DNA of 64,000 nucleotides from Bacteroidota bacterium (GTDB taxonomy: Bacteria; Bacteroidota; Bacteroidia; Bacteroidales; F082): the NCBI GenBank assembly GCA_024279935.1, contig JAJRQZ010000066.1, positions 21,667 to 85,666 of the forward strand, read 5' to 3'. A program made the position numbers and the translations under genes. The number at the start of each line of letters is the position of its first letter. Positions within the stretch are counted from its first letter, which is position 1. This document shows, one piece after another, positions 28,227-37,289 of this stretch. The notes beneath the pieces were generated by a model, which was given only the letters and a program-made list of their open reading frames with translations, was not told the origin of the DNA and ran no database searches.

Positions 28227-29045
28227 TTGAAAGTAAAATACGAAATATTAATTTTATTGTTTTCTGCATTTGTATTAAGTGCGAACTGCCAGCAGGGTAA
28301 AAAGCTTGTTGATGATGAGTTCCCTCTGCTTATCGGTGATATTGCCTTTGCCGTCGATAGCTTGGAATCCGTGGTCGGCGATTTGCCCAAAGGCGAGGTT
28401 TTCGAGTTCAATATTAATATTAAAAACATGGGTGACAGAACAATAAGCTTTAGGGACGGCAAGTCGAGCAATTTTGTTGACCTTGCCTATGCTCCTTCAA
28501 AGTTATCGCCCGGTCAAACGGGCTCAATGAATGTCAAGTTCGATGTTATCAAGGAGTTGCCGCCAGGCAGGATGAGCGTGGAACTGGTCGTTGAGTCCGA
28601 TGACAAGAAGAGTCCTTTCAAGTTTTTATATCTCATCGCAAATATTTCCGAAAACCCTTCTTTATACAAGGAAAAGACTGTTATCGACACTGTCCCCCGT
28701 ATTGTTTTCGATCACTATAATTACGATTTCGGGCATATTACAAAAGCCAAGACTTTTTATCATGCTTTTTTGTTCACTAATATGGGGAGCAAGGCCCTGG
28801 TGATCAAGTCCATTGAAACGTCGCCCGGATGCAAGGTTGTTGGATGGCCCAACGAGATCATCCCCTCCGAGGAAAACGGCAGCATAGTGGTGCGATTGGT
28901 GTTTTTGACCAACTATGGTGTTCAGCACCACTCAGTTACAATACATACAAACGACCCTGTCAATCCTGATATCATCTTAGGGATACATGGTTCCGTTTAC
29001 CGGAAATCACCACCAAAAAGAGACCCCGACTTCTGCATTGAGTAG
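28227..29045 (+). CDS. Tandem DUF1573 secreted protein
   Basis: 272 aa. The start is TTG 28227, chosen because a signal peptide (KVKYEILILLFSAFVLSANC) follows at once and no in-frame ATG exists before the first domain. A Cys at about residue 22 lies near a lipobox position, but the preceding Asn is not standard. Two DUF1573 Ig-like beta-sandwich domains follow: about 55-145 (GEVFEFNINIKNMGD) and 160-255 (YDFGHITKAKTFYHAFLFTNMGS). The usual CGCT motif is replaced by SPGCKV. Probably periplasmic or outer-membrane; function unknown. Confidence 0.8.
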   Translation: MKVKYEILILLFSAFVLSANCQQGKKLVDDEFPLLIGDIAFAVDSLESVVGDLPKGEVFEFNINIKNMGDRTISFRDGKSSNFVDLAYAPSKLSPGQTGSMNVKFDVIKELPPGRMSVELVVESDDKKSPFKFLYLIANISENPSLYKEKTVIDTVPRIVFDHYNYDFGHITKAKTFYHAFLFTNMGSKALVIKSIETSPGCKVVGWPNEIIPSEENGSIVVRLVFLTNYGVQHHSVTIHTNDPVNPDIILGIHGSVYRKSPPKRDPDFCIE

Positions 29046-29076
29046 CCGGGGCTAATAAACAAATATTCTAAAATGA

Positions 29077-30951
29077 TCACCCATTCATCGAAATCAGGAA
29101 TTCTTCATTGGTGGCAGTAAACCTCATCTTTTCTTTGAGGAAATTCATTGCCTCTAAAGGATTCATGTCCGAGAGGTGGTTCCGAAGTATCCAAATGCGT
29201 TGAAGCAAGTCTTTGTCAACGAGCAGATCCTCACGGCGGGTGCTTGAGCCTACAATATCGATTGCAGGATAAATGCGTTTGTTCGAAAGTTTGCGGTCAA
29301 GTTGTAATTCCATATTACCGGTTCCCTTAAACTCCTCGAAAATAACCTCGTCCATCTTCGAGCCTGTGTCAACAAGTGCTGTGGCAAGGATAGTTAGGGA
29401 GCCTCCGTTTTCTATCTGACGGGCCGCACCAAAGAAACGTTTCGGTTTTTGAAGCGCATTGGCCTCCACGCCACCCGACAAAACCTTGCCAGATGCAGGC
29501 GACACTGTATTGTAAGCCCTTGCCAGCCTTGTTATCGAGTCTAAAAGAATAACGACATCATGCCCTGTTTCAGTCAGCCTCTTGGCTTTCTCCAAGATAA
29601 GGTTGGCGATTTTAACGTGCTTATCGGCCGGCTCGTCGAAAGTTGAGGCAATAACTTCGGCATTTACGCTTCTACGCATGTCGGTAACCTCTTCAGGACG
29701 CTCGTCGATAAGCAGAACGATCAGGTAAACCTCGGGATGGTTGGCAGCAATTGCGTTGGCAACTTCTTTTAGGAGAACGGTTTTTCCTGTTTTTGGTTGC
29801 GAAACGATAAGCCCCCTCTGTCCTTTGCCAATAGGTGCGAACATATCCATTACCCTTGTAGAGATTGTTTCTTGCTCATGACCTGTCAGCTTAAATTTTT
29901 CCTGCGGGAAAAGCGGGGTTAAAAAGTCGAAAGGCACCCTGTCGCGGACTTCGTCAGGTGATTTTCCGTTAATCTTCTCGATCTTGATGAGCGGAAAGTA
30001 TTTCTCGCCTTCTTTTGGTGGTCTTATGCCACCGAAAACGGTGTCGCCGGTTTTGAGACCGAATAATTTCACCTGTGATTGCGATACATAAATATCGTCG
30101 GGCGAATTGAGGTAGTTATAATCGCTGGATCTAAGGAAACCGTAGCCATCAGGCATCATCTCCAAAACTCCTTCCGCAAAAACCGTTCTGTCCCACACAA
30201 ATTTAGGTGCAGGTGGCTTTACTTCCTTAAGCTCGCGTTTTGCCGGAGGTGTCGGTTGGCGCTGTTGCATGTTCCTGTCTTGCGATGACGAGCGCTCCGG
30301 TTTCGGTTCGGAAGTGTTTGTTTCTTCAGGCTTTTGCTGAACGCTGACTTTCTCGACTTTTTGCGGTTCGTTGGGAATTCTACGTCTCTTGTATTTGTCT
30401 GAATCAACAATTATTTCTTTTGTTGTCGCCGCTTTTTCTTTGTCCGAAGTTTTCAGTTCGGTTTTCTCTGTTGCTTTTTCTTTTACGTCTTTGGGCTTTT
30501 CTTCCGTTTTTTTAGCCGGGGTTTCAACAACTTTGTCCTGAGTTTTGGCTTCAGGCTTGTTCTCGGGCTTCTCGGCAGTATCTTTAACTTCCTTTTTTGG
30601 GGCAAGTTTTTTTGGCCGGCCCCTGCGTTTTTTAACCTCTTCCTTCTTTTCGGGAGTTTTGTCCTTGCTCTCCGAGGCAGCCTCCTTTTTCTCGGTTTTA
30701 GGTTTGCTGACTGCTTTGTCTTTAGTGGTTTTTTCCTTTTTTGCCGGAGCGTTCCGTTTCTTGCTCTTTTCCAAGATACGTTTTTTTTCTTCGTCAAGAA
30801 CTTCCTTTGATGGATTAAGTGCTTGATGATCAAGGATTTTGTAAATTAAATCCTGTTTATTTAGTTTCTCTGATTTTGGAATTTGTAATCCTTTTGCTAT
30901 TTGTCTTAAATCGGCAACGAGTTTGCCGTTAAGCTCTATTATGTCGTACAT
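29077..30951 (-). CDS. rho: Transcription termination factor Rho with lineage-specific N-terminal insert
   Basis: 624 aa, about 200 longer than E. coli Rho. Rho_N (1-45: [12 protein letters not shown], the LIYKIL helix) is followed by a low-complexity Lys/Glu/Pro/Thr-rich insert (about 55-235). The RNA-binding cold-shock-like domain begins near [16 protein letters not shown]. The ATPase has Walker A QPKTGKT near residue 385 and [11 protein letters not shown]. Rho is a hexameric helicase that ends transcription and releases RNA. Such inserts are known in Bacteroidota and are thought to affect RNA binding. The divergent neighbour is DUF4293, a common pairing. Confidence 0.96.
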   Translation of the reverse strand: MYDIIELNGKLVADLRQIAKGLQIPKSEKLNKQDLIYKILDHQALNPSKEVLDEEKKRILEKSKKRNAPAKKEKTTKDKAVSKPKTEKKEAASESKDKTPEKKEEVKKRRGRPKKLAPKKEVKDTAEKPENKPEAKTQDKVVETPAKKTEEKPKDVKEKATEKTELKTSDKEKAATTKEIIVDSDKYKRRRIPNEPQKVEKVSVQQKPEETNTSEPKPERSSSQDRNMQQRQPTPPAKRELKEVKPPAPKFVWDRTVFAEGVLEMMPDGYGFLRSSDYNYLNSPDDIYVSQSQVKLFGLKTGDTVFGGIRPPKEGEKYFPLIKIEKINGKSPDEVRDRVPFDFLTPLFPQEKFKLTGHEQETISTRVMDMFAPIGKGQRGLIVSQPKTGKTVLLKEVANAIAANHPEVYLIVLLIDERPEEVTDMRRSVNAEVIASTFDEPADKHVKIANLILEKAKRLTETGHDVVILLDSITRLARAYNTVSPASGKVLSGGVEANALQKPKRFFGAARQIENGGSLTILATALVDTGSKMDEVIFEEFKGTGNMELQLDRKLSNKRIYPAIDIVGSSTRREDLLVDKDLLQRIWILRNHLSDMNPLEAMNFLKEKMRFTATNEEFLISMNG

Positions 30952-31203
30952 AAAAAATGGTTTTGTGAAATAATCCGATTTTGTTTAACCGCGATTTGAA
31001 AATTTATTATGAGAAAATTTCTTCTATAATGGAATATAAAATAAGTTATCTTGTCCTTTTATGAGCCGCAAATATATAAATAAATCAGATAACTGTGGCA
31101 TTTTAACGTTTTTTATTTGTATTTAAAATAATCACGAAAAACACATCGCTTTGATGGCTTATTATTATTTTTGCATTTTTATATCGAAATAATTTTAAAA
31201 GAT

Positions 31204-31677
31204 ATGTTACAACGTATTCAAAGCGTGTTTTTGTTACTCGCGGCTATAAGCTTAAGTTTAATGTTCTTTTTTCCGATTGCTGAATTTATAGGGATTAAGG
31301 ATTCGTTGATACTTTATATATTTAAGGTACAGAGCCTGGTGCCGGCCTCAACAAATGTTTACGATATTTGGTTTGTCATGCCGTTATTGGCGGTGGTTTC
31401 TTTGGTTGTCATTTTTTCGCTGCTCACGATTTTTATGTATAAAAACAGGATGGGGCAAATAAAGGTAATAAGGTTTTTAATGTTGCTGATAGCTGCGCTG
31501 ATAGGCTTGGTATTCCTTTATTATTATGATATACTTGCCGCTGACAGTGGGTCCGAGCCTGATTTTATCCAAATTGGCGCTTTTGCCCCGCTTGCTAGCC
31601 TGGTGTTCTTGTTCCTTGCCAATAAGGGGGTTGTGAAAGATGAGAAACTAATTAAATCAGCCGACAGGCTGAGGTAG
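31204..31677 (+). CDS. DUF4293 membrane protein
   Basis: 157 aa from ATG 31204; the frame is open 11 codons upstream, but MLQRIQSVFLLLAA is the family start. Four membrane helices. MLQRIQSVFLLLA is the DUF4293 hallmark. It is divergent from rho, with about 250 bp between, and faces a convergent phosphodiesterase gene. Function unknown; conserved across Bacteroidota. Confidence 0.88.
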   Translation: MLQRIQSVFLLLAAISLSLMFFFPIAEFIGIKDSLILYIFKVQSLVPASTNVYDIWFVMPLLAVVSLVVIFSLLTIFMYKNRMGQIKVIRFLMLLIAALIGLVFLYYYDILAADSGSEPDFIQIGAFAPLASLVFLFLANKGVVKDEKLIKSADRLR

Positions 31678-31684
31678 GCAAATA

Positions 31685-32185
31685 TTAAACGGCTGACCTC
31701 CTGTCGGTTTCAAAAATACTTAAGTCCGTTATCCTTTCATTGTCGATAATAAATTTAACCAGGGTTATTTTATTGTGAAAACCTGATTTTCCGGCTGCGC
31801 CGGGGTTTATGTGCAATAATTGGTTCTTCTTGTCATTTATTACTTTTAGGATATGCGAATGGCCTGAAATGAAAAGCTTAGGCTTTATTTCTTTTATCTT
31901 GACCCCAACCCCTTTGGCATATCTCCCCGGATATCCGCCTATATGCGTCATCATTACCTTTACGCCTTCACAATAAAACACTTCGGTTTCCTTGAAAAAT
32001 CGCAGCAGTCCACCGTCGATGTTGCCGTAAACAGCCCGTAAAGGCTTGAAAGACTTTAACTTGTCTGCTGTCTCAATATCTCCTACATCACCTGCGTGCC
32101 ATATTTCATCGCAATCGGCAAAAAAAGAAAAAATCTTGGGGTGAAGATAAGAATGGGTGTCCGACAATAGACCGATACGAGTCAT
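31685..32185 (-). CDS. Metallophosphoesterase, YfcE/MJ0936 type
   Basis: 166 aa from ATG 32185; a start 6 codons upstream would overlap the DUF3078 gene by 17 bp. It holds the full calcineurin-like metal-binding set: LLSDTHSY, HAGDVGD, YGNIDG, MTHIGG and SGHSH. Members hydrolyse phosphodiesters with two metals. It starts 2 bp after the DUF3078 stop, in the same operon. The natural substrate is unknown. Confidence 0.92.
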   Translation of the reverse strand: MTRIGLLSDTHSYLHPKIFSFFADCDEIWHAGDVGDIETADKLKSFKPLRAVYGNIDGGLLRFFKETEVFYCEGVKVMMTHIGGYPGRYAKGVGVKIKEIKPKLFISGHSHILKVINDKKNQLLHINPGAAGKSGFHNKITLVKFIIDNERITDLSIFETDRRSAV

Positions 32186-32186
32186 A

Positions 32187-33086
32187 TCAGAATGAATATC
32201 CAATACCTAACATTAGCAATTGCTTAAACTGCGTGCGCGGTCCCAATGGTATGTCGTTGGCATCTTTTAATATAACGTCATCGTCGTAAATAAGCTCGGT
32301 AGAGAGGTTTACGTTCAGCCAGCTGTTTACTTTTAACTCCACTAATACCTGCCAGTTGACATCTATGTTTTGAGGCTTGTCGAGATAGTCGGAAAAAAGC
32401 TCGAGCTTAGTTGCCAGATTGACGTTTTTTGCCACTTCATAACTCAACACCATAAGCAGCTTGGCCCCGAAGGCGCTTTTTACCTGTTTGGCATTTTGTA
32501 CATCACCATTAAGAGTGTCGGCGGGTTTTAGGCCGAAAGCACCTTGGTTTGCAAGGTCTTGATCCATTACGACTATCCATCTCGGGGTTATTGGTGAGAA
32601 GTTGGCCGTGAAATGATTGCTTGGCTTATAAGTTATCCCGGGACCCAGGTCGATATAGGCCGGCGACATAAAACCGGAAATATTATTCGTTGAATCTTTC
32701 CCGTAATCGTAACCTTTTGCAAACTGTGATTTAAAACTTAATACGGCCGATAAAGCCCAGTTTTTGCGTAAATCGTAGTTATAAGATGAAAGGACCTCGA
32801 TCTTGTCCTCTGTTTTCATGGCTTTGCTCTTACCGATCATATTATATCCGTAGGCAATATCGAACCAATTGGTCCACGAATGCCTTCCTTTCGAATAATT
32901 GGCATCCATAGTGTATTTGGCAACTGCAGTAAGCGAGTTCTCGCCTCCTGCCGTCCAGTTCGAAAAATAGGATTGTGAGAAATTCAGGCTGGCTTTTCCT
33001 TTAAGGGCCCAGTTTTTAATAGTGTCGTTTTGTGAATATCCCCCGTTACCGGCAATCACCAATATCAACAGTAAAGTTTTTTTCAT
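32187..33086 (-). CDS. DUF3078 outer-membrane beta-barrel-like protein
   Basis: 299 aa from ATG 33086, which gives the signal peptide MKKTLLLILVIAGNGGYSQ; 36 codons of open frame upstream overlap the TonB gene and are not used. The mature protein starts NWALKGKASLNFSQSYFSNWTAGGENSL, the DUF3078 signature. Alternating aromatic strands fit an outer-membrane barrel, and the protein ends in an aromatic residue (GYSF). Lies between the TonB-domain gene (upstream) and the phosphodiesterase. Confidence 0.87.
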   Translation of the reverse strand: MKKTLLLILVIAGNGGYSQNDTIKNWALKGKASLNFSQSYFSNWTAGGENSLTAVAKYTMDANYSKGRHSWTNWFDIAYGYNMIGKSKAMKTEDKIEVLSSYNYDLRKNWALSAVLSFKSQFAKGYDYGKDSTNNISGFMSPAYIDLGPGITYKPSNHFTANFSPITPRWIVVMDQDLANQGAFGLKPADTLNGDVQNAKQVKSAFGAKLLMVLSYEVAKNVNLATKLELFSDYLDKPQNIDVNWQVLVELKVNSWLNVNLSTELIYDDDVILKDANDIPLGPRTQFKQLLMLGIGYSF

Positions 33087-33138
33087 GATAAATATGTTGA
33101 TTATTAATTTTTTGCAAATATAAATTATTGATTGATTA

Positions 33139-33936
33139 TTAAAAGCCGGAATTGGTTTGGTTAGGAATATATTCCCCCCCATTGTTGCCGTCAAGGCGGA
33201 ACTCGATAAATAATTTTTGCCGGCTTCTGACTGCCAACCCGTTTTTGATGGCCGGATTCCACTTTATCGTATTTGTAATCCTGACCGCTTCTTCAGTACA
33301 GCCGCCCCCAACCGTTTGGTTTACAACTATATTTGACGGCAAACCGTTTTTCTCTATTATCAGGCTCAGCTCAACCCTTCCCTCGATGTTTAAATCGGAT
33401 GCTTGTTTTGGATATTGCATTTGGGAATATATGTAGCTGTAGAGGTTTTTATTGCCCCCTGCCAGAGCCGATTGGGCAACGGTATCCAATTCCTTTCTTG
33501 AATATATGCGCAATGATGAATCGATAGGATAGCTTCTCGCGATTTCTTTATAGCCTCTTCTTTTTACGGCCTTATTGTACTTTTTGATTTTGAAATCGAT
33601 GGTGAGCTCACCGCTGCCTTTCTTGGCTGCGCCATCTGCCAAGGCCGGATTCCATTCTATTAAATCAAATAAACGCAGGGCTTCGGTGTCCAATAAGCTT
33701 GACGGGCTTTGTTCAATGGCCCTGTTAACGATTTTACCATCTTCGTCTGCGGTGAAATTAATGACAACCTTGCCTTCCGCCTTGCTTTTCAATGCCGCCA
33801 CAGGATAAACAATATGCGTTTCAAGGAATTGCTTCAGCATGGGCTTGTCCATTTTCGGTTTTGGGGCGCTGTTCAGCTGCCCAAAACAAGTCGATGATAT
33901 AATAAGCAGGATAATTGCTATCAACCTTAAATTCAT
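33139..33936 (-). CDS. Secreted protein with two TonB C-terminal domains
   Basis: 265 aa with a signal peptide (ending at CFGQ, about residue 20) rather than a typical TonB anchor. Two TonB_C repeats follow: about 35-115 (YPVAALKSKAEGKVVINFTADEDGKI) and 165-250 (YPKQASDLNIEGRVELSLIIEKNG), each ending with IEWNPA/IKWNPA. The absence of a membrane anchor and Pro-rich spacer suggests it is not an energy transducer but a periplasmic adaptor or binding protein. Upstream of the DUF3078 gene, 52 bp apart. Confidence 0.85.
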   Translation of the reverse strand: MNLRLIAIILLIISSTCFGQLNSAPKPKMDKPMLKQFLETHIVYPVAALKSKAEGKVVINFTADEDGKIVNRAIEQSPSSLLDTEALRLFDLIEWNPALADGAAKKGSGELTIDFKIKKYNKAVKRRGYKEIARSYPIDSSLRIYSRKELDTVAQSALAGGNKNLYSYIYSQMQYPKQASDLNIEGRVELSLIIEKNGLPSNIVVNQTVGGGCTEEAVRITNTIKWNPAIKNGLAVRSRQKLFIEFRLDGNNGGEYIPNQTNSGF

Positions 33937-34054
33937 GCTTCCAATTTTGGATTAAAAATACAAAATTCTTCATTGTGGGCGATAATTATCGCATAGAATA
34001 ATATTCATGCTGATTATTAACTCAGTTTTATTAGTAATTTTACTAAAAAAAATA

Positions 34055-35533
34055 ATGGATATTATTTACTTGTTAACAGGATTGGCCACAGGATTGGCAG
34101 TTGGCCTTTTGTATATGCGCAATAACCTGAGGGCTAAAATGTTAGATGCCGTCGGCAAATGCGAATCGAAGATTGATGAACTGAAGGAGGACTATAACCG
34201 CATAGATAAGCGCAAAGAGGTTCTGGAGAGCTCGTTGGGCGATAAGCAGCAGATGCTCATTGAAACCGGCAAAAAGCTGCAAGCAGAGACGGCTTCCAGG
34301 CAAAACGCCGAGATGTTGCTGGCCAAAACAAGGTCCGAGAAAGAAAACCTGTTGTCCGACACCAATAAATTAGAGCTTATGTTAAAAGAGCTAAGCGCCA
34401 AACACGAAAAGCTGAATTCTGAAAAGCTTGCTGCCGAGAAAAACAATATCGTTTTAAGAGAAGAAAACAAATCCCTGCAGGAAAAGCTTGAGAACGAGCG
34501 TAAGCAGCTTGAGGACATTCAAAAGAAATTTAAGGACGAATTTGAGAACCTCGCACATAAGATCCTCCAGAGCAATACTGCCGCGTTTAATACGACATCA
34601 ACAAAAAACATAAGCGAGTTATTGAATCCGTTGAAGGAAAAACTAAAGAGCTTTGAGCAGAAAGTCGAGAATACATACGAAAAGGGATTAAAGGGTCAAA
34701 CAGATTTAAAGGCCGAGCTAAAGCGTTTGCACGAGCTTAGCCTAAGGTTGGACCAGGATGCGCGCAACCTCACTAATGCTTTGAAGTCGGATAGCAAGAA
34801 GCAGGGAAACTGGGGCGAGATGATTTTGGAGAGAGTGCTTGAACGCTCAGGTTTGCAGAAGGATCAGGAGTATTTTGTACAGCAAACAGCACGCGACGGG
34901 GAAGGCAGGATGCTTAGGCCTGACGTGGTTGTCAAGCTGCCCGACGACAAGCATTTGATAATCGACTCAAAAGTATCCTTGACGGCTTATACCCAGTTCG
35001 TGTCGGAAGACGATGGTGTGAACAAGGATGCAGCACTGAAGCTTCATCTCGCATCCGTAAAAAAACATATTAAAGAGTTGAGCGCTAAAAGTTATGATAG
35101 CCTTTCGGAATTCAACTCGCCTGATTTCGTCTTGATGTTCATGCCCATCGAGCCTGCCTTTGCCATAGCCGTCCAAACCGATCCCGAGCTATTCAACTAT
35201 GCCTGGAAAGAGAGGGTGGTAATAGTTAGCCCGACCACGCTATTAGCAACATTGCGCACGGTAGCGTCAATCTGGAAATATGAAAAACAAAACCAAAATG
35301 CGCTTGAGATCGCGGAAAGGGGCGGTAAGCTTTATGATAAATTCGTGAATTTCGTGAAAGATTTGGATGCTGTTGGCGCTAATTTGCAAAGAGCGAGCAA
35401 ATCATACGATGAGGCGCAGAAGAAACTAAGCTCGGGCAGCGGCAATATTTTGCGCCAGGTTGAGCAATTGAAGAAAATGGGGGTAAGTACCAAAAACAGC
35501 CTTCCTGATAAATATATAATCGATAATGAATAA
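34055..35533 (+). CDS. rmuC: DNA recombination protein RmuC
   Basis: 492 aa from ATG 34055. An N-terminal membrane anchor (about 3-22) is followed by a long coiled coil (about 25-190) and the RmuC nuclease-like domain, with GNWGEMILERVLERSG, RPDVVVKLPDDKHLIIDSKVSL and MFMPIEPAF. RmuC limits recombination at inverted repeats. Its 3' end overlaps rlmB by 8 bp, so translation is probably coupled. Confidence 0.93.
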   Translation: MDIIYLLTGLATGLAVGLLYMRNNLRAKMLDAVGKCESKIDELKEDYNRIDKRKEVLESSLGDKQQMLIETGKKLQAETASRQNAEMLLAKTRSEKENLLSDTNKLELMLKELSAKHEKLNSEKLAAEKNNIVLREENKSLQEKLENERKQLEDIQKKFKDEFENLAHKILQSNTAAFNTTSTKNISELLNPLKEKLKSFEQKVENTYEKGLKGQTDLKAELKRLHELSLRLDQDARNLTNALKSDSKKQGNWGEMILERVLERSGLQKDQEYFVQQTARDGEGRMLRPDVVVKLPDDKHLIIDSKVSLTAYTQFVSEDDGVNKDAALKLHLASVKKHIKELSAKSYDSLSEFNSPDFVLMFMPIEPAFAIAVQTDPELFNYAWKERVVIVSPTTLLATLRTVASIWKYEKQNQNALEIAERGGKLYDKFVNFVKDLDAVGANLQRASKSYDEAQKKLSSGSGNILRQVEQLKKMGVSTKNSLPDKYIIDNE

Positions 35534-36287
35534 GACAGAGAAAGACCAACAGGAAATGATTTATGGCGTCCATCCTCTGCTTGAGGCCGTTGATGCAGGA
35601 AAAGACATAGAGAAGGTGCTGGTTCAAAAGGGTTTGAAAACCGATATGTTCAAGGAACTGATGAGCAAGCTAAAGGAGTATATGGTTCCCGTACAGTTTG
35701 TTCCAAGGGAAAAATTAAATCGTTTGAGCCGCAAAAACCACCAGGGGGTAATATCATTCGTGTCGCCGGTTACTTTTTATAAAATCGAGGATGTGTTAGC
35801 TGTAGTTTACGAAAAAGGGGAGGATCCTTTTGTTCTAATACTCGACAGGCTTACCGACGTCAGGAATTTTGGCGCTGTCCTGCGGTCTGCCGAAGCAGCC
35901 GGTGTTCATGCCGTTTTAATTCCTTCGCGAAATACGGCTCAGCTGAATTCGGCCACGGTGAAGTCATCGGCCGGGGCAATATATAAAATTCCGATCTGTC
36001 GAAGCGAAAACCTGAAAGTGAGCATCAACTATCTGAAGAATAGCGGATTAAAAATTGCGGCTGCTACCGAGAAGGCAGAAAACAATATTTTCAATACTGA
36101 CTTAACTGGCCCCTTGGCAATAATAATGGGCTCGGAAGGAGAAGGTGTCTCAGGTGAATATTTGAAGCAGGCCGACATACATTTTGCTATTCCCATGCTG
36201 GGTGAAATAGGATCCTTAAATGTCTCGGTGGCTACAGGGATTTCACTCTTTGAGGCAGTCAGGCAGAAAATGCTTTATAAGAATTAA
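35526..36287 (+). CDS. rlmB: 23S rRNA 2'-O-methyltransferase RlmB-like (SpoU/TrmH)
   Basis: 253 aa. The N-terminal substrate-binding domain begins IYGVHPLLEAV. The SPOUT domain has the three SpoU motifs: RNFGAVLRSAEAAG, IIMGSEGEG and SLNVSVATGISLFE. It methylates Gm2251 of 23S rRNA with SAM, or a closely related site. Overlaps rmuC by 8 bp. Normal length. Confidence 0.92.
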   Translation: MNKTEKDQQEMIYGVHPLLEAVDAGKDIEKVLVQKGLKTDMFKELMSKLKEYMVPVQFVPREKLNRLSRKNHQGVISFVSPVTFYKIEDVLAVVYEKGEDPFVLILDRLTDVRNFGAVLRSAEAAGVHAVLIPSRNTAQLNSATVKSSAGAIYKIPICRSENLKVSINYLKNSGLKIAAATEKAENNIFNTDLTGPLAIIMGSEGEGVSGEYLKQADIHFAIPMLGEIGSLNVSVATGISLFEAVRQKMLYKN

Positions 36288-36368
36288 GGCAGCCCCCTCC
36301 CGGTAATTTAAATGGAACATGGGCGAGGCCCTGCTGTTCTGTCTTCAAACAAGGCCGCTTGCCCAAAT

Positions 36369-36398
36369 AAAAAAACTCCGGCTGTCATACAACCGGAG
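36369..36398 (-). terminator. Rho-independent terminator of rplS
   Basis: Read on the minus strand, CTCCGGTTG (36398-36390) pairs with CAGCCGGAG (36384-36376, one G-U pair) and is followed by seven U (36375-36369). It lies 21 bp after the rplS stop. It could also stop rlmB transcription coming the other way. Confidence 0.8.
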
Positions 36399-36419
36399 CT
36401 CACAATAATGTCTTTGGGA

Positions 36420-36779
36420 TTATTTTCTCCTTGCTTCCTTGATCCTTGCTTTTTTGCCTCTCAGCTTGCGGAAGTAAAAAATCCTGGCACGGCGAACAAC
36501 ACCAACTTTATTAATGCTTACGTCTTCCAAGAACGGTGACGAAATAGGGAAAATCCGTTCGACGCCAATTCCGTTCGATATCTTTCTTACTGTGAATGTT
36601 TCTGTTGGACCACTGCCAACACGCTGTATTACAACACCTTGGTATTTCTGTAAACGTTCTTTGTTACCTTCTTTAATCTTATATGTAACCGTAACAGTAT
36701 CCCCGGCCTTAAATTTCGGGAATTCTTTTACTTCTACCGAGTCCTCAATCAGTTTTATTAATTCGTTCTTGCCCATCAC
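36420..36779 (-). CDS. rplS: 50S ribosomal protein L19
   Basis: 119 aa, the expected length. FPKFKAGDTVTVTYKIKEGNKER, QKYQGVVIQRVGSG and the L19 signature GVERIFPISSP are plain. It sits at the 30S-50S interface. A promoter (36816-36823) and terminator bracket it, so it is a single-gene unit. Confidence 0.97.
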   Translation of the reverse strand: MMGKNELIKLIEDSVEVKEFPKFKAGDTVTVTYKIKEGNKERLQKYQGVVIQRVGSGPTETFTVRKISNGIGVERIFPISSPFLEDVSINKVGVVRRARIFYFRKLRGKKARIKEARRK

Positions 36780-36815
36780 TTTAAATGTTTAAAATGCTAT
36801 CGTGAAAAATGAGTG

Positions 36816-36823
36816 CAAATATA
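36816..36823 (-). promoter_or_regulatory. -7 box (TATATTTG) of rplS
   Basis: On the minus strand TATATTTG matches the Bacteroidota -7 consensus, 37 bp before the rplS ATG. The -33 element is weak (T-rich). Consistent with a strong single-gene ribosomal promoter. Confidence 0.6.
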
Positions 36824-37020
36824 CATCTATTTATTAATTTATAGTTAAAAACTTTATTTTTTTTGATTGTCCCCGAAACTACTGTAATATACAGTAAGAC
36901 AGTATTATACGGTTTTGTAAATTAGACATATTGTGGCTCTTTGCCAAAGTTGAAACGAGAATAATTCCAATATGCGATAGTTTCAACATATCAGATGTCG
37001 GTTTTTGCATTGAATTATGT

Positions 37021-37044
37021 ACTTAGCCGTGGACTTAGCCGTGG
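37021..37044. repeat. Two-copy 12-bp tandem repeat
   Basis: ACTTAGCCGTGG occurs twice in direct succession (37021-37032 and 37033-37044), followed by ACTT of a third partial copy. Non-coding. No function is evident. Confidence 0.85.
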
Positions 37045-37051
37045 ACTTTTC

Positions 37052-37272
37052 TAACCTGATTAATTTATAAAAAATGACAAAATACTTGTTATTACCATGA
37101 TCCCAGTACCTTAGAAAAGTATTCCCTAAAATGGATTTTAGTCATTTTTTACTAAAGTGCATTTATTTTAACGCATCTGCTTCGTTGCTAAACCTTTGAA
37201 ATAGACTGCTATATCGTCAGGATTAGACGCCTCGCATCTGCATCAAACTAAACGCATGAATTAATCAGGCTA
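37052..37272. repeat. Inverted-repeat pair enclosing about 190 bp (possible MITE or hairpin)
   Basis: TAACCTGATTAATT (37052-37065) and AATTAATCAGGCTA (37259-37272) are inverted repeats with one mismatch. They enclose A/T-rich non-coding DNA between rplS and the permease gene. No target duplication was found next to the arms. It could be a small non-autonomous element or chance symmetry; sequence alone does not decide. Confidence 0.4.
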
Positions 37273-37289
37273 AATGGGAATTATTAGTT

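Larger units (their letters stand above)
36824..37289. other. Gene-free stretch with short repeats
   Basis: About 466 bp without any plausible gene, the longest such stretch in the window. It holds A/T-rich leader sequence near rplS, a 12-bp tandem repeat (37021-37044) and an inverted-repeat pair (37052-37065 and 37259-37272). The 'CGCATCTGC' word occurs twice within the bracketed part (about 37160 and 37233). Nothing resembling a structured RNA or ORF longer than about 50 codons was seen. Confidence 0.7.

Noticed and set aside
30483..30833. Long Lys/Arg-rich ORFs overlapping the rho insert
   Set aside because: Low-complexity coding of the Rho insert creates open frames in other registers; no independent signal.
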